The position numbers and the translations under genes were made by a program. A DNA stretch of 64,000 nt from Eledone cirrhosa (taxonomy: Eukaryota; Mollusca; Cephalopoda; Octopoda; Eledonidae). The notes under the pieces are model-generated. The model saw nothing but the letters and a program-made list of their open reading frames with translations. It did not search any database and was not told the origin of the DNA. The stretch is from positions 74,287,973-74,351,972 of the forward strand of contig OZ024743.1 of assembly GCA_964016885.1 (NCBI GenBank). Direction: 5' to 3'. Numbering within the stretch: position 1 is the first letter of the stretch; the number at the start of each line of letters is the position of its first letter. This document shows positions 20,515 through 35,054 of the stretch, piece by piece.

Positions 20515-20584
<70 letters not shown>
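20515..20584. repeat. (AT)n microsatellite
   Basis: About 35 AT units follow the 3' end of LINE A3. Confidence 0.95.
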
Positions 20585-20593
<9 letters not shown>

Positions 20594-20596
<3 letters not shown>

Positions 20597-21155
20597 TTAG
20601 TCCTTCATCAGTGATCTTCCAACTTTCATTGGTATTTCATCGCTTTAAAAATCATATACTTCTAGTTGGTGCGAGCAATAATTCAATAAAGTTATTGGGA
20701 CAATTAAAATAGGGTGAAACGAGCGAGACATATAAACAAACAACGATGGTATTGCAACGGAACGATAGGAAGAAACAAGTACATGATATCTGTAAGCTTA
20801 AGCTTGGTGAATTCATGGACGAGAGATACAGACCATCCGACATGGGTGAGATGTGAGCGAGAAAAGGATTTCACACAGGTCAAACGGGAGGAAGTGAGAG
20901 AGGGGGAGAAGCAGAGAGTGAGTGAGTGGTAGTGTGAGGAAGAGACCAGCCGAGAGAGAGTGTGTGACTGGCAGAGGGGGTAAAAAGGTGAGAGATACAG
21001 AGAGAGGGGAAGAAGTAAGGAAGAAACAGACAATCGTAGCTGAGGAAAAAATATAAATATGAGAAAAATGGAGATCTGCGTGGTTGCACATGGGTTACAT
21101 ATGAATCAAATTAGTCTTTCATCAGTGATCTTCCAACTTTCATTGGTATTTCATC

Positions 21156-21161
<6 letters not shown>
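20594..21161. repeat. Direct repeats of about 50 bp bracketing 450 bp
   Basis: AAATTAGTC-YTTCATCAGTGATCTTCC and the following TTTCATTGGTATTTCATCGC occur at about 20594-20645 and 21107-21161. Each copy borders an (AT)n array. The DNA between is GA-rich (20890-21010) and has no supported gene. It could be a duplicated flank or the ends of one repeat element. Confidence 0.75.

Positions 21162-21226
<65 letters not shown>
21162..21226. repeat. (AT)n microsatellite
   Basis: About 32 AT units. Confidence 0.95.
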
Positions 21227-21230
<4 letters not shown>

Positions 21231-21374
21231 TAATAAAAACAATGAATAAAAACAAAGAACAAGTTCCTTATATTAAAAAATTCATAATTTTACGATCGTT
21301 TCTAGGATATGTATGTGTGTTGGTATGTATATCATATAGATCTATGTAAAAATATTACAAACTATCAGCGGAAA

Positions 21375-21439
21375 TATACATACCTTCACATATATATGCT
21401 GTCTTCTGAAGACAGCATATATATGTGAAGGTATGTATA
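21375..21439. repeat. Perfect palindrome, arms about 32 bp
   Basis: The arms meet at GTCTTCTGAAGAC with almost no spacer and extend through CATATATATG to ACCTTC/GAAGGT and TATACAT/ATGTATA. An RNA copy would fold into a single hairpin. Confidence 0.95.
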
Positions 21440-21623
21440 TCTCCAAAACATGCTAAAGACAAATCTCCACAAAAAGAACATTGTCGGGGAAAACGATGTG
21501 ACGGTCATTTATCTATGAATAATTCCAGTGAAAGTGTATTGGATGTCAAACACTAACATTATATCGAGAATCGGAAGTTGGAATAAGCAAACATTGCACC
21601 AAATGGGAAGATGGTACATCTTG

Positions 21624-21690
21624 GATACATACATACATACATACATACATACATACATACATACATACATACATACATACATACATACAT
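21624..21690. repeat. (CATA)n microsatellite
   Basis: About 16 units meet the 3' end of a minus-strand LINE fragment. Confidence 0.95.
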
Positions 21691-22301
21691 GGTGGCTGCC
21701 AACTCGTTTTCGAGTACGGCCACTACTTTATATCCATGTAGGAGAACCCCTACCGATGCGCTGAACGAGTGTGACTTTTTAGTCCAGCCAGCGACTTGAA
21801 AACTCTGGTACAAACACTACACTTGTGACAATTATTGACACATAGTGCTTTGCATTTGGTACCATGTGACGACAAGTGTAGAGAGATCTCCAGATATAAA
21901 GCAATGCCTGTGCCGTGAAGCTTTTATAGTGAGCAAAGGCACTGCACAAAGCCAGTCCCACTCTCTTAACCAAGATGATATTTACCAAAAAGAAGAACAA
22001 GTCAACATCATTGGATACCATCAGGGTTGCAGGTGTTATATCAGAGTTTTCCTTCTCCTAGAATTCTGCCTTGACAAAGGCTAAGGGGTCATCTCTCCCG
22101 GTGATTTTGGATGGCCATTGACTCTTAAGAGCTCCTTTGCCCTTTGACAGGTTTTGTTTTTAGTCCTGCAGGATGTCCAAAGTCACCCTCCTCACCAAGA
22201 AACCTTGGTGGGGTTGCCAGTTTAGTCGCCAACGACCCGACCATGAGACAGGTTGTACTGGGATACATGTTACCAGTAGCACCAAGTGGTGACCTGACAT
22301 A
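21691..22301 (-). mobile_element. 3' fragment of a zinc-finger-tail LINE, bounded by (CATA)n
   Basis: On the minus strand the end reads CSVCTRVFKSLAGLKSHTRSAHR then stop, aligned with CRLCARHLRSLAGLKSHIRSQRC of LINE A1. A terminal module follows, GTGGCCGTACTCGAAAACGAG, also like A1. Upstream it shares blocks with 3340-3612 and 22426-22631. Both ends abut (CATA)n. It is a diverged relative of family A, with no long open frame. Confidence 0.7.
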
Positions 22302-22385
22302 ACATACATACATACATACATACATACATACATACATACATACATACATACATACATACATACATACATACATACATACATACAT
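22302..22385. repeat. (CATA)n microsatellite
   Basis: About 20 units lie between two LINE fragments. Confidence 0.95.
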
Positions 22386-22631
22386 GTTGGCTGCCCGCTC
22401 ATTATCGAGTATGGCCATTGCACGATATACCATTATTAATAATTAATTATTAATTAATTCTAATCTCTATATCGGAGTTATCCCAGTTTCCTGAGTTGCC
22501 TTCTCCTAGAAGAATGCCCTGACAAAGGCTAGGGGTTCTTCACTCCCAGTGGTTTAACCGTGCGGTTCATGTGTATATACATATTTACACACTTATGAAT
22601 GGTCGTTGACTCTTATGAGTTCTTCCGCCTT
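22386..22631 (-). mobile_element. LINE fragment, minus strand, bounded by (CATA)n
   Basis: It starts with the A-family 3' module (ATTATCGAGTATGGCCATTG on the plus strand, 22403-22422). It then has a block shared with 22041-22135 (TTCTCCTAGAA, CTGACAAAGGCTAGG and GACTCTTA). Most of the coding end is deleted between the two parts. The 5' side meets a short (CATA)n. Confidence 0.6.
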
Positions 22632-22653
22632 TACATACATACATACATACATA
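22632..22653. repeat. Short (CATA)n array
   Basis: Five units separate a minus-strand fragment from a plus-strand one. Confidence 0.9.
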
Positions 22654-22990
22654 TCAGAGTGTCACTCCAGGTAAAGCTGCTACTTCTTCGAATTGAGAGG
22701 TCACAGCTGTGATATTACAGGCATGTGGTTAGAATATCTCAGGAAAGAATCACTGGACATATTTTACTGGAAAAACCAACCGGTAGGAGAACCTGGGATA
22801 GACCCCGAACAAAATGGTTGGATAATATCCATGAGCTTGGCTGGTTTCACTTGGAGATCCAACCGGATCAGTTTGAGACGGTTTCTCCCAATAGGACCCA
22901 CTGGAATGAGCGTCTGAGGACTCTGCCCCGACGAGCCATTCAGGAATATGTGGGCGAAGAAGAAGACGACGTCATTCCTACTGTTTTTTC
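22654..22990 (+). pseudogene. C-terminal fragment of a LINE reverse transcriptase
   Basis: The frame 22725-23018 reads HILLEKPTGRRTWDRPRTKWLDNIHELGW. This is the GRPRxRWxD-type tail found after the RT domain of many LINEs. The same tail occurs at 51640-51875 (PTGRRPRGRPRTRWLDNIYELDW), so both are one family. Only the tail is present and nothing of the catalytic region. Confidence 0.7.
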
Positions 22991-23127
22991 CGTTTCGAGA
23001 CATTTCACCAAACACTAAATCAAACCACATTCTGTTCTTTCCAACATTTTATTTTCCAAGTAAAACTCAACAGCTTAAATTAATCTCACACTGTAGTAAC
23101 GTCATCCCCGGTTATTCGTCTTCCGAT

Positions 23128-23400
23128 GACTAAAGTACGAGGTAGACCCATGAGCTTTTGAGAATTTTATCAGAGACCTTTATTTAACTCAGATCAACAC
23201 AAAACTCTAGTCTCCCTCAAAGTAGGATCCTCCAACTTCAATGCACTTGTAGAGCTCCAGCCACTTCTTGAAGGCCTCCTTGTAGTCCTCCAAAGTGAAG
23301 GTGTCTAGGGCGCTTGTCACAACTACCTTCATCTCCAAATTCTTATAGTGGATATCCCTGAGGAACATCATAAGTCGTATTCAAACTTTTCAACATACCC
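23128..23400 (-). pseudogene. C-terminus of a mariner-like transposase
   Basis: On the minus strand 23215-23355 encodes LEDYKEAFKKWLELYKCIEVGGSYFEGD then stop. This resembles the C-terminal end of mariner-type transposases, where a W, a C and a final YFEGD-like end are typical. A short 3' UTR with AATAAAG follows, then CTCATGGGTCTACCTCGTAC, which may be a terminal inverted repeat. No catalytic region is present. The family is recalled, not searched. Confidence 0.55.
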
Positions 23401-24164
23401 TTCCCCTCATCATATCACTAGAAAAATGAATTTAATTTAGAGAGATGTGTATATTCCATATATAGTCGTGTTGATTATGAAACATTACCCATCTACTAAA
23501 TAGTTTATCTTCAGATATATGTTCTAGAATATTCCATTATGGAGTATTTTACTAAATAGATCTGTCGGTGGAAATCAATATTTATGTATTTGTTGATTTC
23601 CCGCTATTGTTTCACTGCGAACTAACTATTGTCTACAATGATATATTCTCATAGGAATTGCGCCTTGTCGTGGGGGGCATATTTTCCTGTTCGCTTATGT
23701 ATATCATGTCACTTTCTTTTCACACAAAAGTAAATTTCTAACTTATATTCATCTTATCATTACATATGCTTGTATTAGAACTGATATATAATTATTTATC
23801 TCTAAACCTAGCTTATACATCTGTTCATACGTTTCTTTGTTGAAACTGTTGTGATAATGGAATCATTTTTAGAATAGATCGCTGTTTCGTGTTAAAATTT
23901 TATTAGGTACAGGACATCATCAAAAATACATAGTTGAAATATATATTGAAATATATATTGAATTCAGATTACAAAAATACCAACCTGCTGAAGCAGTGAA
24001 AGGAGAATTTTCAATGAGGTAGTATAGGTTATGATAGTGAGAGGTGGGGAGAGCGAAAGAGACAGAGGCAGTGACTATACCAGCATTGCTGAAGTATTTT
24101 TTAGAGTTGAATACTAAGTGATTTTACAATAAATAGGTAGATAGCCATATATACACACCCGTAT

Positions 24165-24168
<4 letters not shown>
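23401..24168. other. No recognisable gene
   Basis: AT-rich DNA with a small tandem TTGAAATATATA (23933-23961). I see no open frame of note, known repeat or RNA gene. Confidence 0.5.

Positions 24169-24228
<60 letters not shown>
24169..24228. repeat. (AT)n microsatellite
   Basis: About 29 AT units lie directly against the truncated 5' end of LINE C1. Confidence 0.95.
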
Positions 24229-24230
<2 letters not shown>

Positions 24231-26856
24231 TGGAAAGCTTGAGTCCCTACTGAGTAGGACATTACAAAACATAGACTCTAAAAATAAATTGGAAATAAAG
24301 TATAAAACTAGGAGGAAAAGTTAAATATTATCATAGAGGAACTGAAGCAACGCATTGTAGCAAAAGGTACAAAGATTAGGCGGTATGAGAGCAGAGTCAG
24401 TGAGTATAGACAGAACCGCATGTTTGACAACAGCCAGAAGATGTTGTTTGGACATCTTGAAGGGAAAGAAAGAGGCAACCACTTGATCCCTGAGGCGGAA
24501 CAGACTAAGACATTCTGGAGAGGAATATGGGAGCAGGATGTTGAACATAAAAGTCAGGCAGTGTGAATTAAGACAGTACAAAAGGAGATTAGTGAACAAC
24601 ACACTAACAACCTGATTTGAGTATCACAGTTGAAACTCTTAAAGAACAGGCCAAAAAACTAACCAGCTGCAAATCACCAGGCCCAGATGGTGTGCAGGGG
24701 TATTGGATTAAAAATATAACATCCCTCTACCCGAAACTGACAACCATGTTCAATGACTGCTTGATGTCGGGTGAGGTGCCAGAGTGGTTGACAAAAGGTA
24801 CCACAATTCTGGTAATGAAAGACCGAATCAAGGGTAATGATGTTACCAACTATAGTCCTATCACATGTCTGTCCGTAATGTGGAAACTGTTAACAAGTAT
24901 TGTGTCTGAGGAAATCTACCATCACCTCTACATAAACAACTTGGTACCGGACGAACAGAAAGGATTCCGAAAGAAGTCCCGTGGTACAAAAGACCAGTTA
25001 CTTATTGATAAGACGGTAATGAGGAATTGCAAGAGGAGACACACTGGTCTTGCCATGGGATGGATAGATTACAAAAAGGCATTTGACATGGTATCTCATT
25101 CTTGGATAACCAAAAAGCCATCAGACAGTTGTTGAGCAAAAGTATGAAGTCCTAGGAAACAGAGTTAACATCGGGTGGAGAATCCTTGGGAGGCGTGAAA
25201 ATCAAGAGAGGTATCTTCCAGGGAGATAGTTTGTCCCCTCTCCTGTTTGTCCTTGCCCTGATACCCCTGACCATTATATTGCGAAAACTGAGAACAGAAT
25301 ACAAGTTGGGAAAAGGAGAGCTTACCATCAACCACCTCCTCTTCATGGACGATCTTAAACTCTTTGGGAAGAGTGAGAAAGAGTTGGATGTACTTGTTGA
25401 AACTGTCCGTATTTTCAGCAATGATATATGTATGGAATTTGGTATTAATAAGTGTGGTGTCCTAGTGATGAAGAGGGGTAAATTGAGCAGAAGCAACGGA
25501 ATCCAGGTACTAACAGGTGAGATGATAAAGGAAATTGACACTGAAGAGGGATACACATAGTTAGGTGTTCTGGAGGCAGATGACATCAAAACAAAAAAAT
25601 GAAGGAATTGATAAGATCTGAGTACAAAAGGAGAGTAAGGAGCGTATTAAAATCACATCTAAATAGTAGCAATGTCATAAGTGCAGTGAATTTCCGAACT
25701 GTGTCTATTATTAGGTACAGTGCGGGAATTCTGAAATGGAATGTTGCTGAACAAAAAGAAATGGATAGGAAGACTAGGAAACTATTGGCTATCTACAACA
25801 TGTTCCACGAGAGGAGTGATGTCGATAGACTCTACTTAAAGAGATCTGAAAGTGGAAAAGGTTTTATCAGCATAGAGGACTGTGTTCAGATGGAGAAAAA
25901 CAACCTGCACAAATATGTGACTGACAGTAGGGAGCCAATGCTCAAAATTGTACTGAGGGAGAAGGCAATATATCAGGGGATGTCGAAGGAGGAAATAACA
26001 ACAATGAAGAAGAGCAACCTCCATGAAATATCCCTTCATAGTACCTTCTTTAAGAAAACTGAATTTAGAGATTCACAGATATGGAACTGGTTAAAAAGGG
26101 AGACCTTAAAAAAGCTACAGAAGGAATGCTAATGGCTGCGCAAGAGCAAGCCCTCAGAACGAAGTGGGTGAAACACCATATTGACAAGGAGAAGGCTAGC
26201 TCACTGTGTAGGATCTGTGGAGAGAGAGAGGAGACTGTGGCTCACATTGTATCCGAGTGTAAACACCTAGACCAGACTCACTGTAAAGGCTGGGAACATG
26301 ATGTGATAGGCAGAGTAATCCACTGGCATCTATACAAAATAAACAATTTACCATATTCTGAGAAGTGGTATGAGCATAAGCCAGAGTCGCTGATAGAAAA
26401 CAATCAGGTGAAGGTACTATGGGATTTTAGGATACAGACGGACAAGAAATTAGAACACAATACGCCTGACCTGGTGGTTTTGGACAAGGAAAAAAGATCG
26501 TGCCTGATTGTAGATGTAGCCTGCCCATTTGACACGAGAGTGCAAGAAAAGGAGAGGGAGAAAAATTAACCGATACCAGGACTTAAAGTGGGAGGTAAAA
26601 AGGATTTGGAACTGCCATGAAGTCAAAGTGGTCCCGATTGTCATAGGCGCACTAGGTACTATCTCAAAGAGTTTCCAATGATGGTTAAAGAAGATTAGTC
26701 CATCCCCGCTTTTTGGAACACTTCAAAAGGTATGCTTGTTGGGAACAGCAAGAAGCCTCCGATACGTCCTGAATGGCTGAGGCTGCAGGTAGCGGCTTGA
26801 TATTCATTTCAACAAACTTTCCAGTTAAATAACATCAATGACTGAGACTCAAAGAA
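24229..26856 (+). mobile_element. RLE-type LINE, family C (copy C1), 5'-truncated
   Basis: The copy begins at GGAAAGCTTGAGTC, which corresponds to about 56184 of the full-length copy C4, and runs to the 3' UTR ending ATCAATGACTGAGACTCAAAG. An (AAT)n array follows. It is the most decayed C copy, with several frameshifts and stops. Confidence 0.9.
24617..26569 (+). pseudogene. RT, zinc knuckle and RLE of LINE C1, broken
   Basis: Four open pieces cover the protein (24617-25135, 25186-25560, 25599-26132, 26081-26569). They contain KSPGPDGVQGYWIK, WIDYKKAFDMVSHSW (motif A), GIFQGDSLSPLLF (motif B), HLLFMDDLKLFGKS (motif C), a CCHC knuckle CRIC-X8-H-X4-C and TPDLVVLDKEKRSC then LIVDVA (PD-X14-D). 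Compared with C2 there is a deletion around 25115 that removes the helix after motif A. A TAG ends the YLG motif at 25558, and an extra base lies near 26563. Catalytic residues are present but not in one frame. Confidence 0.85.
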
Positions 26857-29694
<2,838 letters not shown>

Positions 29695-29695
29695 C

Positions 29696-29739
<44 letters not shown>
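29695..29739. repeat. (AAT)n microsatellite joining LINE C2 to C3
   Basis: About 15 units lie between the 3' end of C2 and the intact 5' end of the next C element. Confidence 0.98.
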
Positions 29740-29742
<3 letters not shown>

Positions 29743-30475
29743 GGGAAGAAGACGCACGAGGTGGTAGAAGGTCATGAAATCGCTCCCGTAAGTTTTGAAT
29801 TTTTAACATATTTAAATCATTTGTGAAATAACAACTCTTAGTACAAATGCTACGTAAAGCATCCGGCTTGAGCCCCAAAAAATTCGGACCCAAAATATAT
29901 TGTTATAAGGCTCAAATATTCAAATATTCAACTTTGTATTGTACATTGTATATTCAAAAAAGAAAATGGCTATAAATGGAAGAAGAAGACCCCCCCCCCC
30001 CCTCCTATGTCTACACTATATAGAACAGCCAAACAACACCAATCTCACCAACACCAGAAACTAGATACACCACCTACCCCATCACCTCTCTATGTACACT
30101 AAACACAACAGCCAGATAACGGCAATTTCACCACCACCACTCACTACTGCCATCATTACCACCACTATCCCATCACCGCCGCCACCACTCCTTCATTGCT
30201 ACCACCGCTACAACACCATCACTACAGTAATACGATCACATCACCACCACCACTGCCTCGGTATCGACATCACCACCACCACTGTCTCAGTATCGATACC
30301 GCCGCTACTGTCTCCCACATCTTACCACTGTCCCATCGTCGCCGCCACCACTCCTTCAATGCTACCACCACTACTCCCCTGTTAACTTGAGAGAGAAAGG
30401 GGAAGGTGGCGGTATCACTAGACAAGGGAGAGGCTAGAAAAAGATATAAATAGATTGACTTAGTGACCTGGCCGC
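29740..30475 (+). mobile_element. 5' UTR of a family C LINE (copy C3)
   Basis: From AAGGGAAGAAGACGCACGAG onward it matches the 5' ends of C4 (54301) and C5 (58879). The shared parts include the GCTCCCGTAAGTTTT segment, TATAAATGGAAGAAGA, and a CACCAC/ATCACC-rich region (30120-30370). It ends soon after AAATAGATTGACTTAGTGACC, like C5 at 59983. No C-type coding region follows; family D begins instead. Confidence 0.85.
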
Positions 30476-30740
30476 CGGCCAAACGTCAACGTCAACAACT
30501 ATGGGACTGCTGGCTCACCCCTTCCTCACCAACAATATAAAAAGCCCCGGCACCACCACCGACATAGCCAACAACCATAACAGCCAACTACAACAAAAAG
30601 TATATTATATTATTGTAATGCACTGGGTGATTGCTGGCCTTGTGCCTGGAGTGGAGACAATTATTAATAATTTCATTCTTAAGCCACGCAATGCTCACAT
30701 TAAGGAACCACTCATGATAATAACAATTTAAAAAAAAACA
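30476..30740. other. Junction between C3 5' UTR and LINE D
   Basis: The stretch includes GTAATGCACTGGGTGATTGCTGGCCTTGTGCCT (as two blocks either side of the GGTGATT), like the 3' part of the SINE at 15756-15957. Near 30715 a short ATGATAATAACAAT occurs just before D starts. I cannot place an exact boundary. Confidence 0.4.
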
Positions 30741-33700
30741 ACAAAAAGAAAACCCCGTGACCAAGAAATACCGGGATGGCGGCCGGCGTGGAATAGCCGT
30801 GTCTCTAGGGGAGAACGACCCCTCTAGTCTTGGTTGACACTCGTTCTAGAAGTGGTAACACGAAATGATTACCCCTTGGCGGATAAGGATAAAACGCGAC
30901 AAAATAAAGTAAATGTCTAATGATAAAATCTCATACCGGATCGGCCGTCACCCGGGTAAAAAAGGGCCGCGTCCCTCAGAGAGGAACCAGACTGGGGTCG
31001 AAAAATCAGCTAATGGTTCAAACCTTCCCATCACTTCGGAGCTGGAGACCTCCAATAACCGGAATACTCCTACTGTTGGCCCTCCATGCTCACCACCAAG
31101 AAATCCAAAGAAAAAGAGAGAAAAACGGTCAAGGGAAGATAATAAAGAAGTCCTTGAGGCTTTCTACACTGCCATGTACTACCCATCAAATACATCGAAT
31201 ACAGAACAGACATATATCAACTGGAAAAAGAAACATCCCGAAAACAGAGGCTATATTGACAGTAACAAACTAGCCAATATACGAAGAAATATTGTAAGAA
31301 AAAAGTTACTAACTGATATAGAAATTGATCAGATCAAGCTATTAGCACAAAGTCAGCGAAGGGAAAATGAAACTTGTGTCAGTGAAAACGAGGTAAACTG
31401 TAACACTTCGAATCCCAGGGTTGGGGCGGAATCACTGGCAACAGAACAAATTAAAGAAAGGATCGAAAAAGTGGAGGGAGTGCATGCTCAGGATGAAACT
31501 CCAAATGAAAATAATGAGATCGTAAATGATAAAGAAATGAATGAGAATGAACTTGCCATCTTGAAGGATGAAATTATGATCGAATGGATGAAAATGAAAG
31601 AATCTGACATGGGGCAACGAGACACCCTCCCTAAGATCCAGAACTCCAAACAGAACCAAAAGATAATACACAATACTAACATAATTCTCAAAAACATTAT
31701 CATCACAAACAAACTAAACATTACTGATTTAAATCATCTCTATTATGCATCGGCTAAAGTCACCACTCACTTATGTGGAGTGAAGATGAAAAAACAAAGG
31801 AATTCCCACAAGAAATCTACTTGGCAAGAGAACATCAATCGCCAAATAAACCTTCTCCGATCTGACATAGACATTTTAACAAACTATAAAGTAGGTGAAC
31901 ATGTTAAACAAACTAAACTTAGAAAATTGAAAAAAAAGTAGAGTATAAAATCAACATGTGACATAGACATGCTGATAGAAATAATCAAGCAAAAAGTGTC
32001 GGCCAAAGCTGCTCGTATAAGGCGATTTGAAAAACGATCTAGATTCTATAAGGACAATAATATGTTCAAAAACAACCAAAGAAACTTCTACAGAAAAATT
32101 GGTAAGTCAACAATAACTGCTAAATCAATACCACCCAAGGAGGAAGTGCAAGAATTCTGGGAAAAGATCTGGGCCGAAGAAAAAGTTCATAACATACATG
32201 CCCCATGGACAGACAGACAAATGAAAGATACAGCTCACCTTGAGGAACAAATATGGGAAAATATAACAGTTGAACAGTTGCGCTTGGCTCTAAGAAAAAC
32301 CAGCAAATGGAAATCCCCAGGAAAAGACAAAATACAAAACTTTTGGATAAATGCCTTCACAGAGTCTTATGAGCTGTTAGCCCAACTTTACAATGAAATA
32401 GTTAAGGAGCCAGAAAAGATACCATCATGGCTAGTTAAGGGCATTACATTCCTGCTTCCGAAGAATGATGAAACAAACAATCCCCAAAATTACAGACCGA
32501 TAACTTTCTTGACCACAATGTATAAAATTTTAACATCAGTCCTAACTGAATACACATATGACCACCTGATAACAAATGACCTATTTCCCATTGAGCAGAA
32601 AGGGTGTAAACGAGGCTCATATGGCTGTAAGGATCAGCTTCTAGTTAACAAAATGATACTGGAAGATTGTCATAATAGACACAAAAATCTATCGATTGCT
32701 TGGATAGATTATAAAAAAGCATTCGATAGTTTGCCACACAGTTGGATTGAAAAATGTTTGGAGATTTTCAAAATATCCCCCGTTGTCAGGAGGTTTTTGT
32801 CATTCAGTATGAAGACATGGAAAACGACACTCCTTTTGAATAGTGAAACAAAATCACTGGAAGCTGGAGAAGTTAATATTAATTGTGGAATTTTTCAGGG
32901 TGACTCTTTATCACCGCTTTTATTCTGCATCGCACTTATACCATTAAGTAAAATGCTCAATGAAACAAAACATGGATATAAAGTCTATGACAAAACCATT
33001 AATCACCTGTTCTACATGGATGACCTGAAACTATTTGCAAAAAATGATGAACAATTGCAAGGGCTATTATCCACTGTGGAGCAGTTCAGTGATCACATTA
33101 AAATGGAGTTTGGACTAGATAAATGCGCCAAAGCAACGTTCACCAGAGGAAAGCTGCTGCAGAGTTCAGACATTAATCTTGATCGGGGGAACGTGATAAG
33201 AGAACTTGATCAAGAAAAAACTTACAAATATCTAGGTGTTTGTGAAGGAGACGGAATCAAGCACTCGACAATGAGGGAAAGGATAAGGAAGGAATGTTAC
33301 CGCAGAGTAAGAGCAATCTTAAGAACGGAATTGAATGCAAGGAATAGGATCGATGCCATAAACACGCTTGCCATACCAGTAGTAACCTACAGTTACAATG
33401 TCATCAACTGGTCAAGCACAGAGATCCGTAGGCTCGATACAAAAATTCGAAAATTCTTAACCATGCACAGAATGCATCACCCTAAGGCAGATATAGATAG
33501 AATATATCTCCCTAGGAAAGAAGGAGAACGTGGGTTAATCCAGTTAGACATTGCGTTGAAAACTGCAACAATTGGATTATCTACATATCTAAGGGAATCA
33601 CATGATTGGATGATCAAACTCGTTTTGAAACACGAAAGCATCAAAAGGTCATATTCCATTACAAAAGATGCACAAAGATACAGTAATGGACTACAAATTT

Positions 33701-34722
33701 CAGAAGTCCCATTTACTGCTGAAATGGAAAACACAGAAAAAGCAAAGCAGGTAAAAGTAACTGCAAAGAAAGAACTGCTACAGAAACTGGCTAAGAAATG
33801 GCAAGAAAAGCCTCTGTATGGAAAATACCCAGAGCGAGCTAACAATCCTGATGTTGACAAAACTTTAACCCATCAGTGGTTGGCATCCTCTGGACTGAAA
33901 TCGGAGACTGAAGGACTGATTATATCAGCACAAGATCAGTGTCTGCCAACAAAAAATTACCAAGCCAACATAATAAAAAATGGGTGCAGCCCATTATGCC
34001 GTGTATGCAAAAAACAACCAGAGACCATTGACCATATAATTTCAATGTGCAGTCCTATAGCTCCAACCGAATACCTAAACAGGTATGACAGAGCTGCACA
34101 ATACATACATTGGATAATGTGTAAGCATTTTGACCTGCCCCATCAAAAGAATTGGTGGGATCATCAACCACCTCCCATACTTGAAAAAGATCACATCTCA
34201 ATCTTGTGGAACTTTAGCATCCAAACAGACCGAAAAATAGATGCAAATAGACCTGATATAATATTGAAGGACTTTCAAAAGAGGGTATGCCTGCTAATTG
34301 ATATGTCTGTTCCAATAGACAAGAATGTATCTATAAAAACATTTGAAAAATTGAGCAAGTATAAGGACCTGGAGATAGAAATTAGAAAAATGTGGAAATT
34401 GAGAACTAAAACAATACCAGTGGTTGTAGGCGCTCTGGGAATGATACCTAAGGGGACTAATGATTACATATCGCAAATCCCAGGAAACCCGCGTATAGGA
34501 GAAATACAAAAGATAGTACTAATGGGAACTGCTCATATACTAAGGAAGATTCTGTCAATATAAGTACATCACAAGTCTAAACACTAAAGATGCATGTGTG
34601 AATATGTATGTTCTTTCTTGAACATGGCGGACCTTGTTGTCTCTTGAGGTCACTGGTTGTGACTTGGTGATAACTCGTATGAACATAAAGTAAGATAAAT
34701 GCAACTATAATAATAATAATAT
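30741..34722 (+). mobile_element. RLE-type LINE, family D, nearly intact
   Basis: A single element of about 4.0 kb with a short 5' UTR, one long reading frame interrupted by one TAG, a 160-bp 3' UTR and a short (TAA)n tail (34708-34720). It has the same domain order as C but is clearly diverged in protein sequence. Only one copy is in the window. Confidence 0.85.
30913..34563 (+). pseudogene. LINE D polyprotein with one in-frame TAG
   Basis: ATG at 30913 opens a frame of 342 codons that meets TAG at 31939-31941. The same phase is then open from 31942 to the stop at 34561-34563, about 1216 codons in all. The first part has a lysine-rich region and a conserved segment (EVLEAFYTAMYY) matching the N-terminal domain of C. 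The second part has AAKAARIRRFEKR-like sequence, WIDYKKAFDSLPHSW (motif A), GIFQGDSLSPLLF (motif B) and FYMDDLKLFAKN (motif C, DD at 351-352 counted from 31969). A knuckle CRVC-X8-H-X4-C starts near 677. The RLE pair is PD at 762-763 and D at 778. All catalytic residues seen in C are present. The TAG may be a late nonsense change or a readthrough point; the former is simpler. Confidence 0.85.
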
Positions 34723-34813
34723 AGAAATGGCTTCTACAAGACTAGAACTGTTTCATTCGGGAGAAATCATCAAAAATAAAACAGTTCTCGTCTTGTAGAA
34801 GCTATTTCTATAT
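34719..34813. repeat. Palindrome, arms about 36 bp, 22-bp loop
   Basis: ATATAGAAATGGCTTCTAC and its inverse ATAGAAATAGC-side copy pair across a loop centred near 34765. The inverted arms also include CAAGAC-AGAACTGTTT with one or two mismatches. It begins where the (TAA)n tail of LINE D ends. Confidence 0.9.
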
Positions 34814-34895
34814 TAAATATTTATACTCTGCTATGTATTGAGTATCTTATTTACTTATTTACTGTGGTTATCTCCGATTGAACCCGGAATAAACT

Positions 34896-34899
<4 letters not shown>

Positions 34900-34929
<30 letters not shown>
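34900..34929. repeat. (AT)n microsatellite
   Basis: About 15 AT units border the PLE-type terminal repeat that follows. Confidence 0.95.
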
Positions 34930-34931
<2 letters not shown>

Positions 34932-35054
34932 CAAAGAGATATTTAATTTGTTGGTTATTCCACAAATATATTTATAACAGATTCAAAGCACTCGACAGTT
35001 TTTTCTGGAGTATAATATCAATGATATTAATAAATGGAAACTATATTTATAAAA
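34930..35054. repeat. PLE-type terminal repeat, outer part
   Basis: It shares CACTCGACAG, TTAATAAATGGAAACTATAT and TTTATAAAACCA with the inverse copy at 16480-16560. Together with the hammerhead next to it, this forms one repeat unit. Confidence 0.65.

Larger units (their letters stand above)
17208..20515 (+). mobile_element. Family A LINE (copy A3) with endonuclease
   Basis: It holds an AP-like endonuclease, RT, zinc fingers and 3' UTR. The 3' UTR ends in TGGCCATACTCGATAACGAG, followed by (AT)n. The 5' end abuts (AT)n and lies inside the endonuclease, so the copy is 5'-truncated. It has at least three nonsense codons, a frameshift near 18600 and a deletion of about 0.2 kb that removes RT motif C. 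Confidence 0.9.
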
